NCBI GenBank assembly: GCA_000415505.1
Contig: KE354345.1
Span: forward strand, 1 to 51,347
DNA from: Streptomyces afghaniensis 772
GTDB lineage: Bacteria > Actinomycetota > Actinomycetes > Streptomycetales > Streptomycetaceae
Reading direction: 5' to 3'
DNA length: 51,347 nucleotides
Shown: positions 35,170 to 42,732 of the stretch, piece by piece
How the letters are laid out: each line of letters begins with the position of its first letter
Numbering within the stretch: the first letter of the stretch is position 1
Position numbers and translations under genes: made by a program
Notes under the pieces: generated by a model
Seen by the model: only the letters and a program-made list of their open reading frames with translations
What the model was told of the DNA's origin: nothing
Databases searched by the model: none

Positions 35170-35931
35170 ATGGCTGAAGTGGTACAGGCTGGACTGTGGG
35201 GGCTGGTGGCGGGCTCGGCGCTGCTGCTCGGTGCCGCGCTGGGGTACGGGCTGCGGGTGCCGCAGAAGGTGATCGCGATCGTGATGGCCTTCGGGGCCGG
35301 AGTGCTGCTCTCAGCGGTGTCCTTCGAGCTGGTCGGGGAGGCGTACGAGCAGGCGGGGCTTGCTCCCGCTGCCGTCGGCACCCTCGTCGGTGCCTTGGCC
35401 TACACCGGGGGCAACGTGTGGCTGGCCCGCCGGGGTGCGCGCCACCGCAAGCGCTCCGGTCGCGATCAGGCGGAGGCGCAGCCGTCGGAGACCGAGCAGG
35501 GCGGATCCGGGACGGCGCTCGCGCTCGGCGCCCTGCTCGACGGTGTGCCGGAGTCCGCAGTCATCGGCGTCAGCCTGCTCGACGGCGGCGCGGTCAGCCT
35601 CGTGACCGTGGCCGCGGTGTTCATCAGCAACGTTCCCGAGGGACTGTCCAGTTCGGCGGGGATGAAGAAGGCCGGCCGAACCAAGGGGTACGTCTTCGGC
35701 GTCTGGGCGGCGATCGCCGCGGCCGGCACGGTGTCGGCCGTCCTCGGTTACACGGTGGTCGGTTCCTTCTCCCCCACCGTGATCGCCGCGGTGACCGCAG
35801 TGGCGGCCGGGGCGATCCTCGCCATGATCGCCGACACGATGATCCCCGAGGCGTTCGACGACGCCCACCTGGCCATTGGACTGATCACCGTCAGCGGCTT
35901 CCTCGTCTCCTTCGCCCTCTCCCACGCCTGA
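35170..35931 (+). CDS. ZIP-family metal transporter
   Basis: 253 residues with eight predicted membrane segments separated by a hydrophilic, charged loop (about residues 78-112). Metal-site motifs of the ZIP fold are visible: LDGVPESAVIG in TM4 position, SNVPEGLSSSAG in TM5 and MIPEAFDDAH near the end; the canonical HxxPEG His is Ser here (SNVPEG). It likely moves Zn2+ or another divalent cation into the cytoplasm. No operon partner; the next gene is separated by the SARP-type repeats. It seems unconnected to the catabolic island. Confidence 0.85.
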   Translation: MAEVVQAGLWGLVAGSALLLGAALGYGLRVPQKVIAIVMAFGAGVLLSAVSFELVGEAYEQAGLAPAAVGTLVGALAYTGGNVWLARRGARHRKRSGRDQAEAQPSETEQGGSGTALALGALLDGVPESAVIGVSLLDGGAVSLVTVAAVFISNVPEGLSSSAGMKKAGRTKGYVFGVWAAIAAAGTVSAVLGYTVVGSFSPTVIAAVTAVAAGAILAMIADTMIPEAFDDAHLAIGLITVSGFLVSFALSHA

Positions 35932-35935
35932 CGCC

Positions 35936-35982
35936 GGTTTCAGGCACTGAAAGCACCCTGAAACCGCGCTGAATGCGCCCTG
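35936..35982 (+). promoter_or_regulatory. SARP-type direct repeats (CTGAA every 11 bases) before the ABC exporter
   Basis: CTGAAAGCACC, CTGAAACCGCG and CTGAATGCGCC start at 35947, 35958 and 35969, with a fourth CTG at 35980: an exact 11-base period. SARP regulators bind heptamer repeats spaced by one helical turn, and a SARP gene faces this operon. GGTTTCAGG (35936-35944) also pairs with CCTGAAACC (35957-35965), which could terminate the ZIP transcript. No Shine-Dalgarno is seen before the ATG at 35999, so the mRNA may be leaderless. Confidence 0.6.
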
Positions 35983-35998
35983 CCGCAACCTCTGCGGC

Positions 35999-36970
35999 AT
36001 GACGACACCGACATCCCGCTCACTTGCCATCGCGGCCAAGGGGCTGTGCAAGGCGTACGGAGACAAGACGGTCCTCGACGGCATCGACCTGGCGGTGCCG
36101 ACCGGCACCGTCTTCTCCCTCCTCGGCCCGAACGGCGCCGGCAAGACCACCGCTGTCAAGATCCTCTCCACTCTCATCACCGCCGACGCCGGCGAACTGC
36201 ACGTCGGCGGCCACGACCTGGCCACCGCGCCGCAGGCGGTGCGGGCCGCGATCGGAGTCACCGGGCAGTTCTCCGCCGTCGACGGCCTGATCACCGGCGA
36301 GGAGAACATGCTCCTCATGGCGGACCTGCACCACCTCTCCCGCGGCGAGGGCCGCCGTACCACCGCCGAACTGCTGGAGCGCTTCGACCTCGTGGAGGCC
36401 GCGAAGAAGCCGGTCTCCACGTACTCGGGCGGCATGAAGCGCCGCCTCGACATCGCCATGACGCTGGTCGGCGATCCGCGGATCATCTTCCTAGACGAGC
36501 CGACCACGGGCCTCGACCCGCGCTCCCGGCACAACATGTGGCAGATCATCCGCGAGTTGGTCTCCGGCGGCGTCACCGTCTTCCTCACCACCCAGTATCT
36601 GGAAGAGGCCGACGAGCTCGCCGACCGCATCGCGGTGCTGAGCGACGGCAAGCTCGCCGCCGAGGGAACCGCCGACGAGCTGAAGCGGATCGTTCCGGGC
36701 GGGCATGTGCGGCTGCGGTTCACCGACCCGGCCGCGTACCGGTCCGCCGCCGTCGCCCTGCGCGAGGCCACCGGGGACGACGAGGCGCTGTCGCTGCAGA
36801 TCCCCAGCGACGGCAGCCAGCGCGAGCTGCGGGCCATCCTCGACTGGCTGGACTCGGCCGGCGTCGAGGCGGACCAGCTGACCGTGCACACCCCCGACCT
36901 CGACGACGTGTTCTTCGCCCTGACCGGCGGCACCAAGGTCCCCAACCAGTCCAAGGAGAACGTCCGATGA
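35999..36970 (+). CDS. DrrA-type ABC transporter ATPase
   Basis: 323 residues. Walker A is LGPNGAGKTTAVK, the signature TYSGGMKRRLDIAMTL, Walker B FLDEPTTGLDPRSR, and the switch His follows in the LTTQYLEEADELADRI stretch, where Gln replaces the usual His (TTQYL is normal for DrrA). The C-terminal 90 residues form the DrrA-specific domain. It exports hydrophobic drugs or lipids with the permease next door (ATGA overlap at 36967). Regulation by the neighbouring SARP is suggested by the 11-base repeats upstream. Confidence 0.92.
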   Translation: MTTPTSRSLAIAAKGLCKAYGDKTVLDGIDLAVPTGTVFSLLGPNGAGKTTAVKILSTLITADAGELHVGGHDLATAPQAVRAAIGVTGQFSAVDGLITGEENMLLMADLHHLSRGEGRRTTAELLERFDLVEAAKKPVSTYSGGMKRRLDIAMTLVGDPRIIFLDEPTTGLDPRSRHNMWQIIRELVSGGVTVFLTTQYLEEADELADRIAVLSDGKLAAEGTADELKRIVPGGHVRLRFTDPAAYRSAAVALREATGDDEALSLQIPSDGSQRELRAILDWLDSAGVEADQLTVHTPDLDDVFFALTGGTKVPNQSKENVR

Positions 36971-37758
36971 GTGCCCTCTCCCTCGCCGTACGCGACTCGA
37001 ACACCATGCTGCGCCGCAACCTGCTGCACGCACGGCGCTACCCGTCCATGACCCTGAACCTGCTGCTCACGCCGATCATGCTGCTGTTGCTCTTCGTCTA
37101 CGTCTTCGGAGGCGTGATGAGCGCGGGCATCGGTGGCGGCGGCGCGGACCGCTCCGACTACATCGCCTATCTCGTCCCGGGTCTGCTGATCATGACCATC
37201 GGCTCCACCGTGATCGGGGCCGCGATCTCCGTCTCCATGGACATGACCGAGGGCCTCATCGCCCGCTTCCGTACGATGGCGGTCTACCGCGGATCCGTGC
37301 TCGTCGGGCACGTCGTCGGCAGCGTGCTGCAGGTGCTCGCCAGTCTGGTCCTCGTCGGTGCCATCGCCGTGGCCATCGGCTTCAGGTCCAGGGACGCCAC
37401 GGCCCTGGAGTGGCTGGCGGCGTTCGGACTGATCGCGCTGTTCACCCTGGCGCTCACCTGGATCGCGGTCGGGATGGGCATGGCCAGCCCGAACCCCGAG
37501 GCGGCCAGCAACATGGCGACGCCGCTGATCCTCCTCCCGCTCATCTCGAGCGCCTTCGTCCCCATCGACGCGATCCCGGGCTGGTTCCAGCCGATCGCCG
37601 AGTACCAGCCGTTCACGCCGGCCATCGAGACCCTGCGCGGCCTGCTGCTCGGCACCGAGATCGGCAACAACGGGTGGATCGCGATCGCCTGGTGTGTCGG
37701 CCTGACCGCACTCGGCTACCGCTGGTCGACGTCGCTGTTCAACCGCGACCCGAAGTAA
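36967..37758 (+). CDS. DrrB-type ABC-2 transporter permease
   Basis: 263 residues with six membrane segments of the ABC-2 type. The NLLLTPIMLLLLFVYVFGGVM N-terminal helix pair, the MDMTEGLIARFRTMAV coupling helix and FVPIDAIPGWFQPIAEYQPFTPAIETLRGLLLG are family hallmarks. It forms the pore with DrrA-like ATPase. Its last 20 bases overlap the convergent SARP gene, so expression of the two must interfere at the 3' ends. Confidence 0.92.
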   Translation: MSALSLAVRDSNTMLRRNLLHARRYPSMTLNLLLTPIMLLLLFVYVFGGVMSAGIGGGGADRSDYIAYLVPGLLIMTIGSTVIGAAISVSMDMTEGLIARFRTMAVYRGSVLVGHVVGSVLQVLASLVLVGAIAVAIGFRSRDATALEWLAAFGLIALFTLALTWIAVGMGMASPNPEAASNMATPLILLPLISSAFVPIDAIPGWFQPIAEYQPFTPAIETLRGLLLGTEIGNNGWIAIAWCVGLTALGYRWSTSLFNRDPK

Positions 37759-40700
37759 CCGGCATGACAGCGCGGGCCGCCTCCCGCAACTCGTCCCGCC
37801 CCAGGGCGGCGTACTCCGACACCGCGTCGGCGTAGGCCGCCCGGTCGGCGTCCTGGGCCGCCTTCCGGGCGCGGTCCGCCGACATCGTCGGCTGGAAATC
37901 GCGCAGCACCCGCAGCCGTTCGGCCAGCGCGATCATCCGTACGGCACCGGCGTCGCCGGAGGCGAGCCCCGCCATACCGAGGGCGTGCAGCACTGTCCCG
38001 ATCACGGGGAGTTCCATGGGAGAGCCGGTCGGACCGGAGAGCAGGGTCCGCAGCCCCCTCCGCAGCCGGTCGACCGGCTCCGGGACCAGTTCGAGACGGC
38101 CGGCGTGCGCGTGCGCCGTCACCGCCACCGCCAGGGTCTGCAGCACCCACCGGTCGAAGAAGGGGTCGCCGCCGGGCATCGAGTCGGCTGCGGCCAGCGG
38201 CTGCACGGCACTGCGCCACAAGCCGAGCCCGACCTCCGTCAGTCCGCGCGCGAGCGCGATCTCGGCGCGTCCGAGGAGGTCCATGCTGTAGTCCTCCTGC
38301 TGCGTGGTGTTGGCGCCCTGTGCCTGCCGCAGCCAGTACTCGGCCTCGTCGGGGTCGCCGCGCTGCAGGCAGGCGAGGACGAGGCCCCAGCGGACGCCGA
38401 TGAGGTCGTGCTCGTCGCCGAGCCGAGGCAGCGCCCGGAGCGCCGCCCTGAGGTGCCCGTACGCCTCCTCGCCCCGCTCCGTCTGCAAGCACAGCTCGCT
38501 CAGCCGGGCGTGGCCCATGACCTGGAGGAACGGGTTGTCGACCGGCGTCAGTGCGGCGATGATCCGCCGAGCCGAGGCGCGCGCACGGTCGATGTCGTGC
38601 TCCGACTCCCAGACGTAGGTGGCGACGCACTCCGCGATGCCGGCGAGCAGCGGCTGCTCGCTCTCGCAGAGCCGGTGCAGCACTTCGTAGTCGGGCGGCA
38701 GCATCTCCGGGATCGCGCCCAGCACCACCGCGACGGCCCGCAGCAGCGTGTCCGGTGGGGCCGGGGGCAGCCGACGGAGCGTGACGAGCTGGCGTACGAC
38801 GTGCGGGCCGTAGCCCATGAACAGACTCGCCGTGCACAACACCGCGGCTGCGCGGGCGACTTCGACGTGTTCGGGCTCGGGATGGTAGTGCGACAGCGGC
38901 CGGCCGGTGTCCGCGGCGAGGGCGGTGAGGCGGGGGTAGTTGGAGCCGGTGGACCACAGGGCGGCGAGGACGGCGGTGAGGGCGGCCGTGGTGGGGCCGT
39001 CCGTACGGGCCAAGGCGTGCCGCAGGGCCAGCACGAGGTTGTCCTGCTCGGCCCTGACCCGCTCCCAGGCGGTCAGCGGTTCGGAGCGGAAGAGCCAGTC
39101 GTGGTACGCGACCCCGAAGTCCCGCGCCCAGGCGAGGAACCGGCTGACGGCCTCCTCTTCCTCGCCCGCCTCGGCACGCCGGGCCGCGCTGAACTCCCGC
39201 ACGGTCTCCAGCATCCTGAACCGCGCGCCGGCCGGGGTGTCGCCGACGGTGAGCAGCGACTGATCGGCCAGCTGCTCCAGCAGGAACAGCGCCTCCTCGC
39301 CCAGCACCCGCTCCGCCGCCTCGCCCGAGAAGCCACCGGGGAAGACGGACAGCATGCGCATCGCCGCCCTGGCCTCGTCGTCGAGCAGGTTCCAGCTCCA
39401 CCCCACGACCGCGTGCAGTGTGCGGTGGCGCTCCGGAACGTCCCGTGCCCCGCCGCGCAGCAGCGCGAACCGGTCGCCGAGGCGGCGGGCGATCTCCGGC
39501 ACCGACATGACCCGCACCCGCGCCGCGGCCAACTCCACGGCGAGCGGCAGCCCGTCGAGGTGGCGGCACAGCTCGGACACTTCGTCCGGCGGCAGTTCCA
39601 CGCCGGGCCGGGCTGCCCGGGCCCGCTGCGTGAACAGCTCGGCCGAGGTGTCCGGACGGAGTTCCGGCAGCGCGTACACCGCTTCCGACGTGAGGCCCAA
39701 CGGGGCCCGGCTGGTGGCCAGCACCCGCAGGTCCTCGGAGGACGAGAGCAGGGCCTGTACGAGGTCGGCGGCGCCCCGGATGACCTGCTCGCAGTTGTCG
39801 AGGACCAGCAGAGCGGGCCCGGAGCCGAGCACGCCGAGGATGCCGGACACCGGGTCGGCCGAGGCGTGGCCGCTCACGACGCCGGGCCGCCTCTCGCCCG
39901 CGCCGAGCGCGGAGGCCACCTCCGCGGCCACGTCCTCGTCCACCGTGACGCCGGCGAGCGGCACGAAGTACACCACGCGTTGCTCGGCCCGGCGGCTGAC
40001 GGCGTGGGCGAGCCGGGTCTTGCCGAGGCCGCCGGGGCCGACGACGTTGACGGCGCGGGAGGCGCTCAGCAGCCGCTGCACCGCCGCGATGTCCTCGTCC
40101 CGGCCGAGGAGCGGGTTCGGCTCGTGCGGCACGCCGTGCCGGACCACAGGTGCCTCGCCGCGCAGCAGTTCCCGCTGTACGGCCTTGAGCGCGGCGCCTG
40201 GATCCGTGCCCAACTCGTCGCGGAGTTCCCGGCGGTAGGCCTCGTACCGCATCAGCGCGGTGGACGGACCCGCCGTCGCCGCCTCGCAGCGCAGCAGCTC
40301 GACGAGCACCTCCTCGTCGCGCGGATGCTCCGCAGCGGCCACGGCCAGCGGCCCGGCCGCCTCCGCGTGCCGTCCGAGGCGGGCGAGCGCGAGCGCCCGC
40401 GCGCGTAGGAGAATGCCGCGGACGGGGGCGCGCTCGGTGCGCAGGGCGGCTACAGGGTCGTCGGTGTCGTACGCCTCGTCAGGAGTGCCCTCCCACAGTG
40501 CGAGCCCGGCCTCGGCCGCGGCCAGCGATCCCGCGTGGTCCCCGGCCCTGGCCCGTTCCGCGCCGGCAGCGGCGTGCAGCAGCAACGCGGAGCTGTCGAC
40601 CTGGTCCTCGGCGAGGGTGAGCCGGTATCCGGCCGGCGTGCCGGCGATGGCATCGGCGCCCAGCTGCGCCCGCGCCCTGGACACGAGGACCTGCACCGCT

Positions 40701-40873
40701 TTCGCCGGCCGCTCCGGCAACTCGTCCGGCCACAACCCCGCCACCAGGCGCTCGGTGCTGCAGCCCGTGCGCAAGTCGCCGGCGAGCAGCGCGAGGAGGC
40801 CGCGGAGCCGGGGGGCGGTGATCTCCTGTCCGCGATGGGCGACACGCGGCAGGAGGGTCAGGTCGGTGGTCAC
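37739..40873 (-). CDS. AfsR/SARP-like regulator with BTAD, NB-ARC-type ATPase and TPR region
   Basis: 1044 residues from GTG 40873. The N-terminal winged-helix OmpR-like DNA-binding domain (about 5-90) and the bacterial transcriptional activator domain (about 95-240) are followed by a STAND ATPase with P-loop VGPGGLGKTRL (about 280) and Walker B LLVLDNCEQ. A long helical TPR-like C-terminus (about 550-1030) follows. Such proteins activate antibiotic or export genes by binding 11-base direct repeats near -35. The adjacent DrrAB operon carries exactly such repeats. No Shine-Dalgarno precedes the GTG, which overlaps a TGA (GTGA) of a small upstream reading frame. Confidence 0.9.
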   Translation of the reverse strand: MTTDLTLLPRVAHRGQEITAPRLRGLLALLAGDLRTGCSTERLVAGLWPDELPERPAKAVQVLVSRARAQLGADAIAGTPAGYRLTLAEDQVDSSALLLHAAAGAERARAGDHAGSLAAAEAGLALWEGTPDEAYDTDDPVAALRTERAPVRGILLRARALALARLGRHAEAAGPLAVAAAEHPRDEEVLVELLRCEAATAGPSTALMRYEAYRRELRDELGTDPGAALKAVQRELLRGEAPVVRHGVPHEPNPLLGRDEDIAAVQRLLSASRAVNVVGPGGLGKTRLAHAVSRRAEQRVVYFVPLAGVTVDEDVAAEVASALGAGERRPGVVSGHASADPVSGILGVLGSGPALLVLDNCEQVIRGAADLVQALLSSSEDLRVLATSRAPLGLTSEAVYALPELRPDTSAELFTQRARAARPGVELPPDEVSELCRHLDGLPLAVELAAARVRVMSVPEIARRLGDRFALLRGGARDVPERHRTLHAVVGWSWNLLDDEARAAMRMLSVFPGGFSGEAAERVLGEEALFLLEQLADQSLLTVGDTPAGARFRMLETVREFSAARRAEAGEEEEAVSRFLAWARDFGVAYHDWLFRSEPLTAWERVRAEQDNLVLALRHALARTDGPTTAALTAVLAALWSTGSNYPRLTALAADTGRPLSHYHPEPEHVEVARAAAVLCTASLFMGYGPHVVRQLVTLRRLPPAPPDTLLRAVAVVLGAIPEMLPPDYEVLHRLCESEQPLLAGIAECVATYVWESEHDIDRARASARRIIAALTPVDNPFLQVMGHARLSELCLQTERGEEAYGHLRAALRALPRLGDEHDLIGVRWGLVLACLQRGDPDEAEYWLRQAQGANTTQQEDYSMDLLGRAEIALARGLTEVGLGLWRSAVQPLAAADSMPGGDPFFDRWVLQTLAVAVTAHAHAGRLELVPEPVDRLRRGLRTLLSGPTGSPMELPVIGTVLHALGMAGLASGDAGAVRMIALAERLRVLRDFQPTMSADRARKAAQDADRAAYADAVSEYAALGRDELREAARAVMPVTSGRG

Positions 40874-41107
40874 GCGTGCAGGTTAGCCAAGGTGCCCGCC
40901 ACCGCCATCCGGATCATCTCGGAGGTCGAGGCCAACTCGCGTCCTCCTTGGCACTGGTCGCGCATCAGTTCAGCCACACCACACAAGGAACACGCCATCC
41001 TTGAGGCCACCGATTGCATGCGGGGCGAGCTCCGGGCTGGACTTGATGTCCTGGACACGCTTCGCATACGTGACGCCCCAAAAGGGCGGCGGCAGTCCCT
41101 TGGCCAT
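40870..41107 (-). pseudogene. Possible small protein gene coupled to the SARP gene, frameshifted
   Basis: Low-confidence call. On the minus strand MAKGLPPPFWGVTYAKRV... (from 41107) runs to about 40975 in one frame, and VAELMRDQCQGGRELASTS... continues in another to a TGA at 40870-40872 that overlaps the SARP GTG. Both halves have about 80% G or C at third positions, as expected for coding. One extra T near 40975 would explain the shift. Joined length is about 78 residues; no family recognised. If unreal, the 40874-41273 gap holds no gene, only the inverted repeat at 41159. Confidence 0.3.
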
Positions 41108-41158
41108 GTCCCACGAGGACGTGCGCTGTGAGCCACGCCTGATGTGCAGGCGCTGACG

Positions 41159-41186
41159 TGACAACGGCTGCTTTCACGCGTTGTCA
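41159..41186. repeat. Inverted repeat TGACAACG-N12-CGTTGTCA
   Basis: A perfect eight-base inverted repeat in the gap between the SARP and B3/B4 genes. It shares the GACAAC/GTTGTC half-sites of the Rieske promoter repeat at 10145 but with different spacing. Hairpin or operator. Confidence 0.45.
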
Positions 41187-41273
41187 GGGCACGAAGCCAC
41201 CCGTGCCGGCCTTCAACGGCGCAGGCCCCACCTACGCACCGGTACCGCAGGAAGACTAGGAAAATCTCCCCCC

Positions 41274-42038
41274 ATGCCTGACGCTGTCACGAGTCAGTTC
41301 GCGAGAACCGAACGCTGTTTGCGCCTCTCGATCGCACCGGAGGTTGCTGCCCGCTACCCGGAGTGCCACACCGCCGTCGTCGTGGCCCTCGGCCTGGACA
41401 ACTCCGGATCGTGGCCGGAGACGGAATCGGAACTGACCGAGCTGGAAGCCGAGGTGAGAGCCGGTCGACGGCAGATGCCCGGTGAGGACCATCCGGCCAT
41501 TGCCGCCTGGCACGACCTGCTCCGCAGTTTCGGGACCAACCCGCGGCGGATGCGGCCGAGCGTCGATGCGCTGGGGCGGCGACTGGCCAAGTCCGGAAGG
41601 CTGCCGCGGATTTCACCTCTCGTCGACACCTGCAACCTCGTCTCATTGCGTTACACGCTGCCCACCGGCGGCTACGACCTGAATCACATCCGATTTGGCT
41701 TCACCCTGCGGCAAGCGCGGCCGGGTGATGAGCACATTCCTCTCGGGCAGCCCGAGGAACGCGAGAGGCCCGTGCCCGGCGAGATCGTGTACGCCGATGG
41801 CCATCAGGTGCTGACGCGCCATTGGAATCACCGGGACGCCGACAACACCAAGGTCACGGAGAACACTGTCGATGCCGTGCTGTTTCTGGAAGGGATTTCG
41901 CCCGTGATCGCCCCGGACGTACTGGAAGAGGCCCAACGGGAGCTCGCGGACCGCGTGGCTCCTCATGCCTCGTCCGTCACGCTCCACACCTTCGACCCGG
42001 CACAGGAAACGACGGTGACCTGGGTGCCGACGCGCTGA
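41274..42038 (+). CDS. Freestanding B3/B4 (PheRS beta editing-type) domain protein
   Basis: 254 residues covering one B3/B4 domain: FGTNPRRMRPSVDALGRRLAKSGRLPRISPLVDTCNLVSLRY, GGYDLNHI, EERERPVPGEIVYADGHQVLTRHWNHRD and TKVTENTVDAVLFLEG are the family core. In phenylalanyl-tRNA synthetase this domain hydrolyses mischarged tRNA; freestanding copies have no settled role, trans-editing being the obvious hypothesis. The LysE gene starts 3 bases after its stop, so the two are co-transcribed. The 110-residue segment before the core is family-typical. It would protect the cell against an amino-acid analogue made or exported by its neighbours. Confidence 0.88.
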   Translation: MPDAVTSQFARTERCLRLSIAPEVAARYPECHTAVVVALGLDNSGSWPETESELTELEAEVRAGRRQMPGEDHPAIAAWHDLLRSFGTNPRRMRPSVDALGRRLAKSGRLPRISPLVDTCNLVSLRYTLPTGGYDLNHIRFGFTLRQARPGDEHIPLGQPEERERPVPGEIVYADGHQVLTRHWNHRDADNTKVTENTVDAVLFLEGISPVIAPDVLEEAQRELADRVAPHASSVTLHTFDPAQETTVTWVPTR

Positions 42039-42041
42039 TCC

Positions 42042-42650
42042 GTGGATGCCTACTTCGCCGGGATGCTACTCGGCCTCGCCATGATCACGCCCATCGGGCC
42101 GCAGAACATCTTCCTCATCAACCAGGGCTTCACCTTCGGCGTACCACGGGTGTTCGTGGCGGTCGTGGCCGCCGGGGTCTGCGACACCGTCCTCATCTCT
42201 CTTGGCGGTGCCGGGACCTCAGCGGTGCTCAACCGCGTCCCCGGGATCAAGTCCTTCCTCCTGGCCGCCGGCGTGGTGTTCCTGACGTACCTGGCGGTGA
42301 AGTCGTTCCGGTCGCGTCCAGAGGACTTCGACCAGTCCACACCGCCCGAGATGCGTTGGCGCCGTGTCGTTGCGCAATGCACCTCGGTCACCGTCTTCAA
42401 CCCCCACGCTGTCCTGGACGTGGTCGGCATCCTCGGTGTGGCCATCGCTGCCCAGGCTCCGGATCACCGCCCGATCTTCGCCGCGGGGACGGTCAGTGCC
42501 TCCTGGCTCTGGTTCACCCTCCTCGCTCTCGGCGCTTCGACGCTGAGACGCTGGCTGACGCCTCAGCGGCGGGTGTGGATCGACCGTGGATCCGGCACTC
42601 TCATGCTCGTTTTCGCCGCCCTCTTCCTGGGTGAACTCCTCCGCTCATGA
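42042..42650 (+). CDS. LysE/ArgO-family amino-acid exporter
   Basis: 202 residues with six membrane segments. The N-terminal GMLLGLAMITPIGPQNIFLINQGF is the LysE hallmark, and VTVFNPHAVLDVVGILG carries the conserved Asn-Pro of the second repeat. Start GTG 42042 lies 3 bases after the B3/B4 stop; no separate ribosome site is needed if translation is coupled. It exports basic or other amino acids by proton antiport. Together with the B3/B4 protein it suggests detoxification of a toxic or non-canonical amino acid. Confidence 0.9.
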   Translation: MDAYFAGMLLGLAMITPIGPQNIFLINQGFTFGVPRVFVAVVAAGVCDTVLISLGGAGTSAVLNRVPGIKSFLLAAGVVFLTYLAVKSFRSRPEDFDQSTPPEMRWRRVVAQCTSVTVFNPHAVLDVVGILGVAIAAQAPDHRPIFAAGTVSASWLWFTLLALGASTLRRWLTPQRRVWIDRGSGTLMLVFAALFLGELLRS

Positions 42651-42664
42651 TTCGTCCTTCTACG

Positions 42665-42697
42665 CGGCCGCGCTCGCCCCTGTAAGCGTCGCGGCCG
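42665..42697 (+). other. Hairpin between the LysE and radical SAM genes
   Basis: CGGCCGCG pairs with CGCGGCCG around a 17-base loop, in the 82-base gap. Partial terminator or leader structure. Confidence 0.35.
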
Positions 42698-42732
42698 GCT
42701 CTCCCTGCCCCGCACTCGAAGGGAATCGCGTC

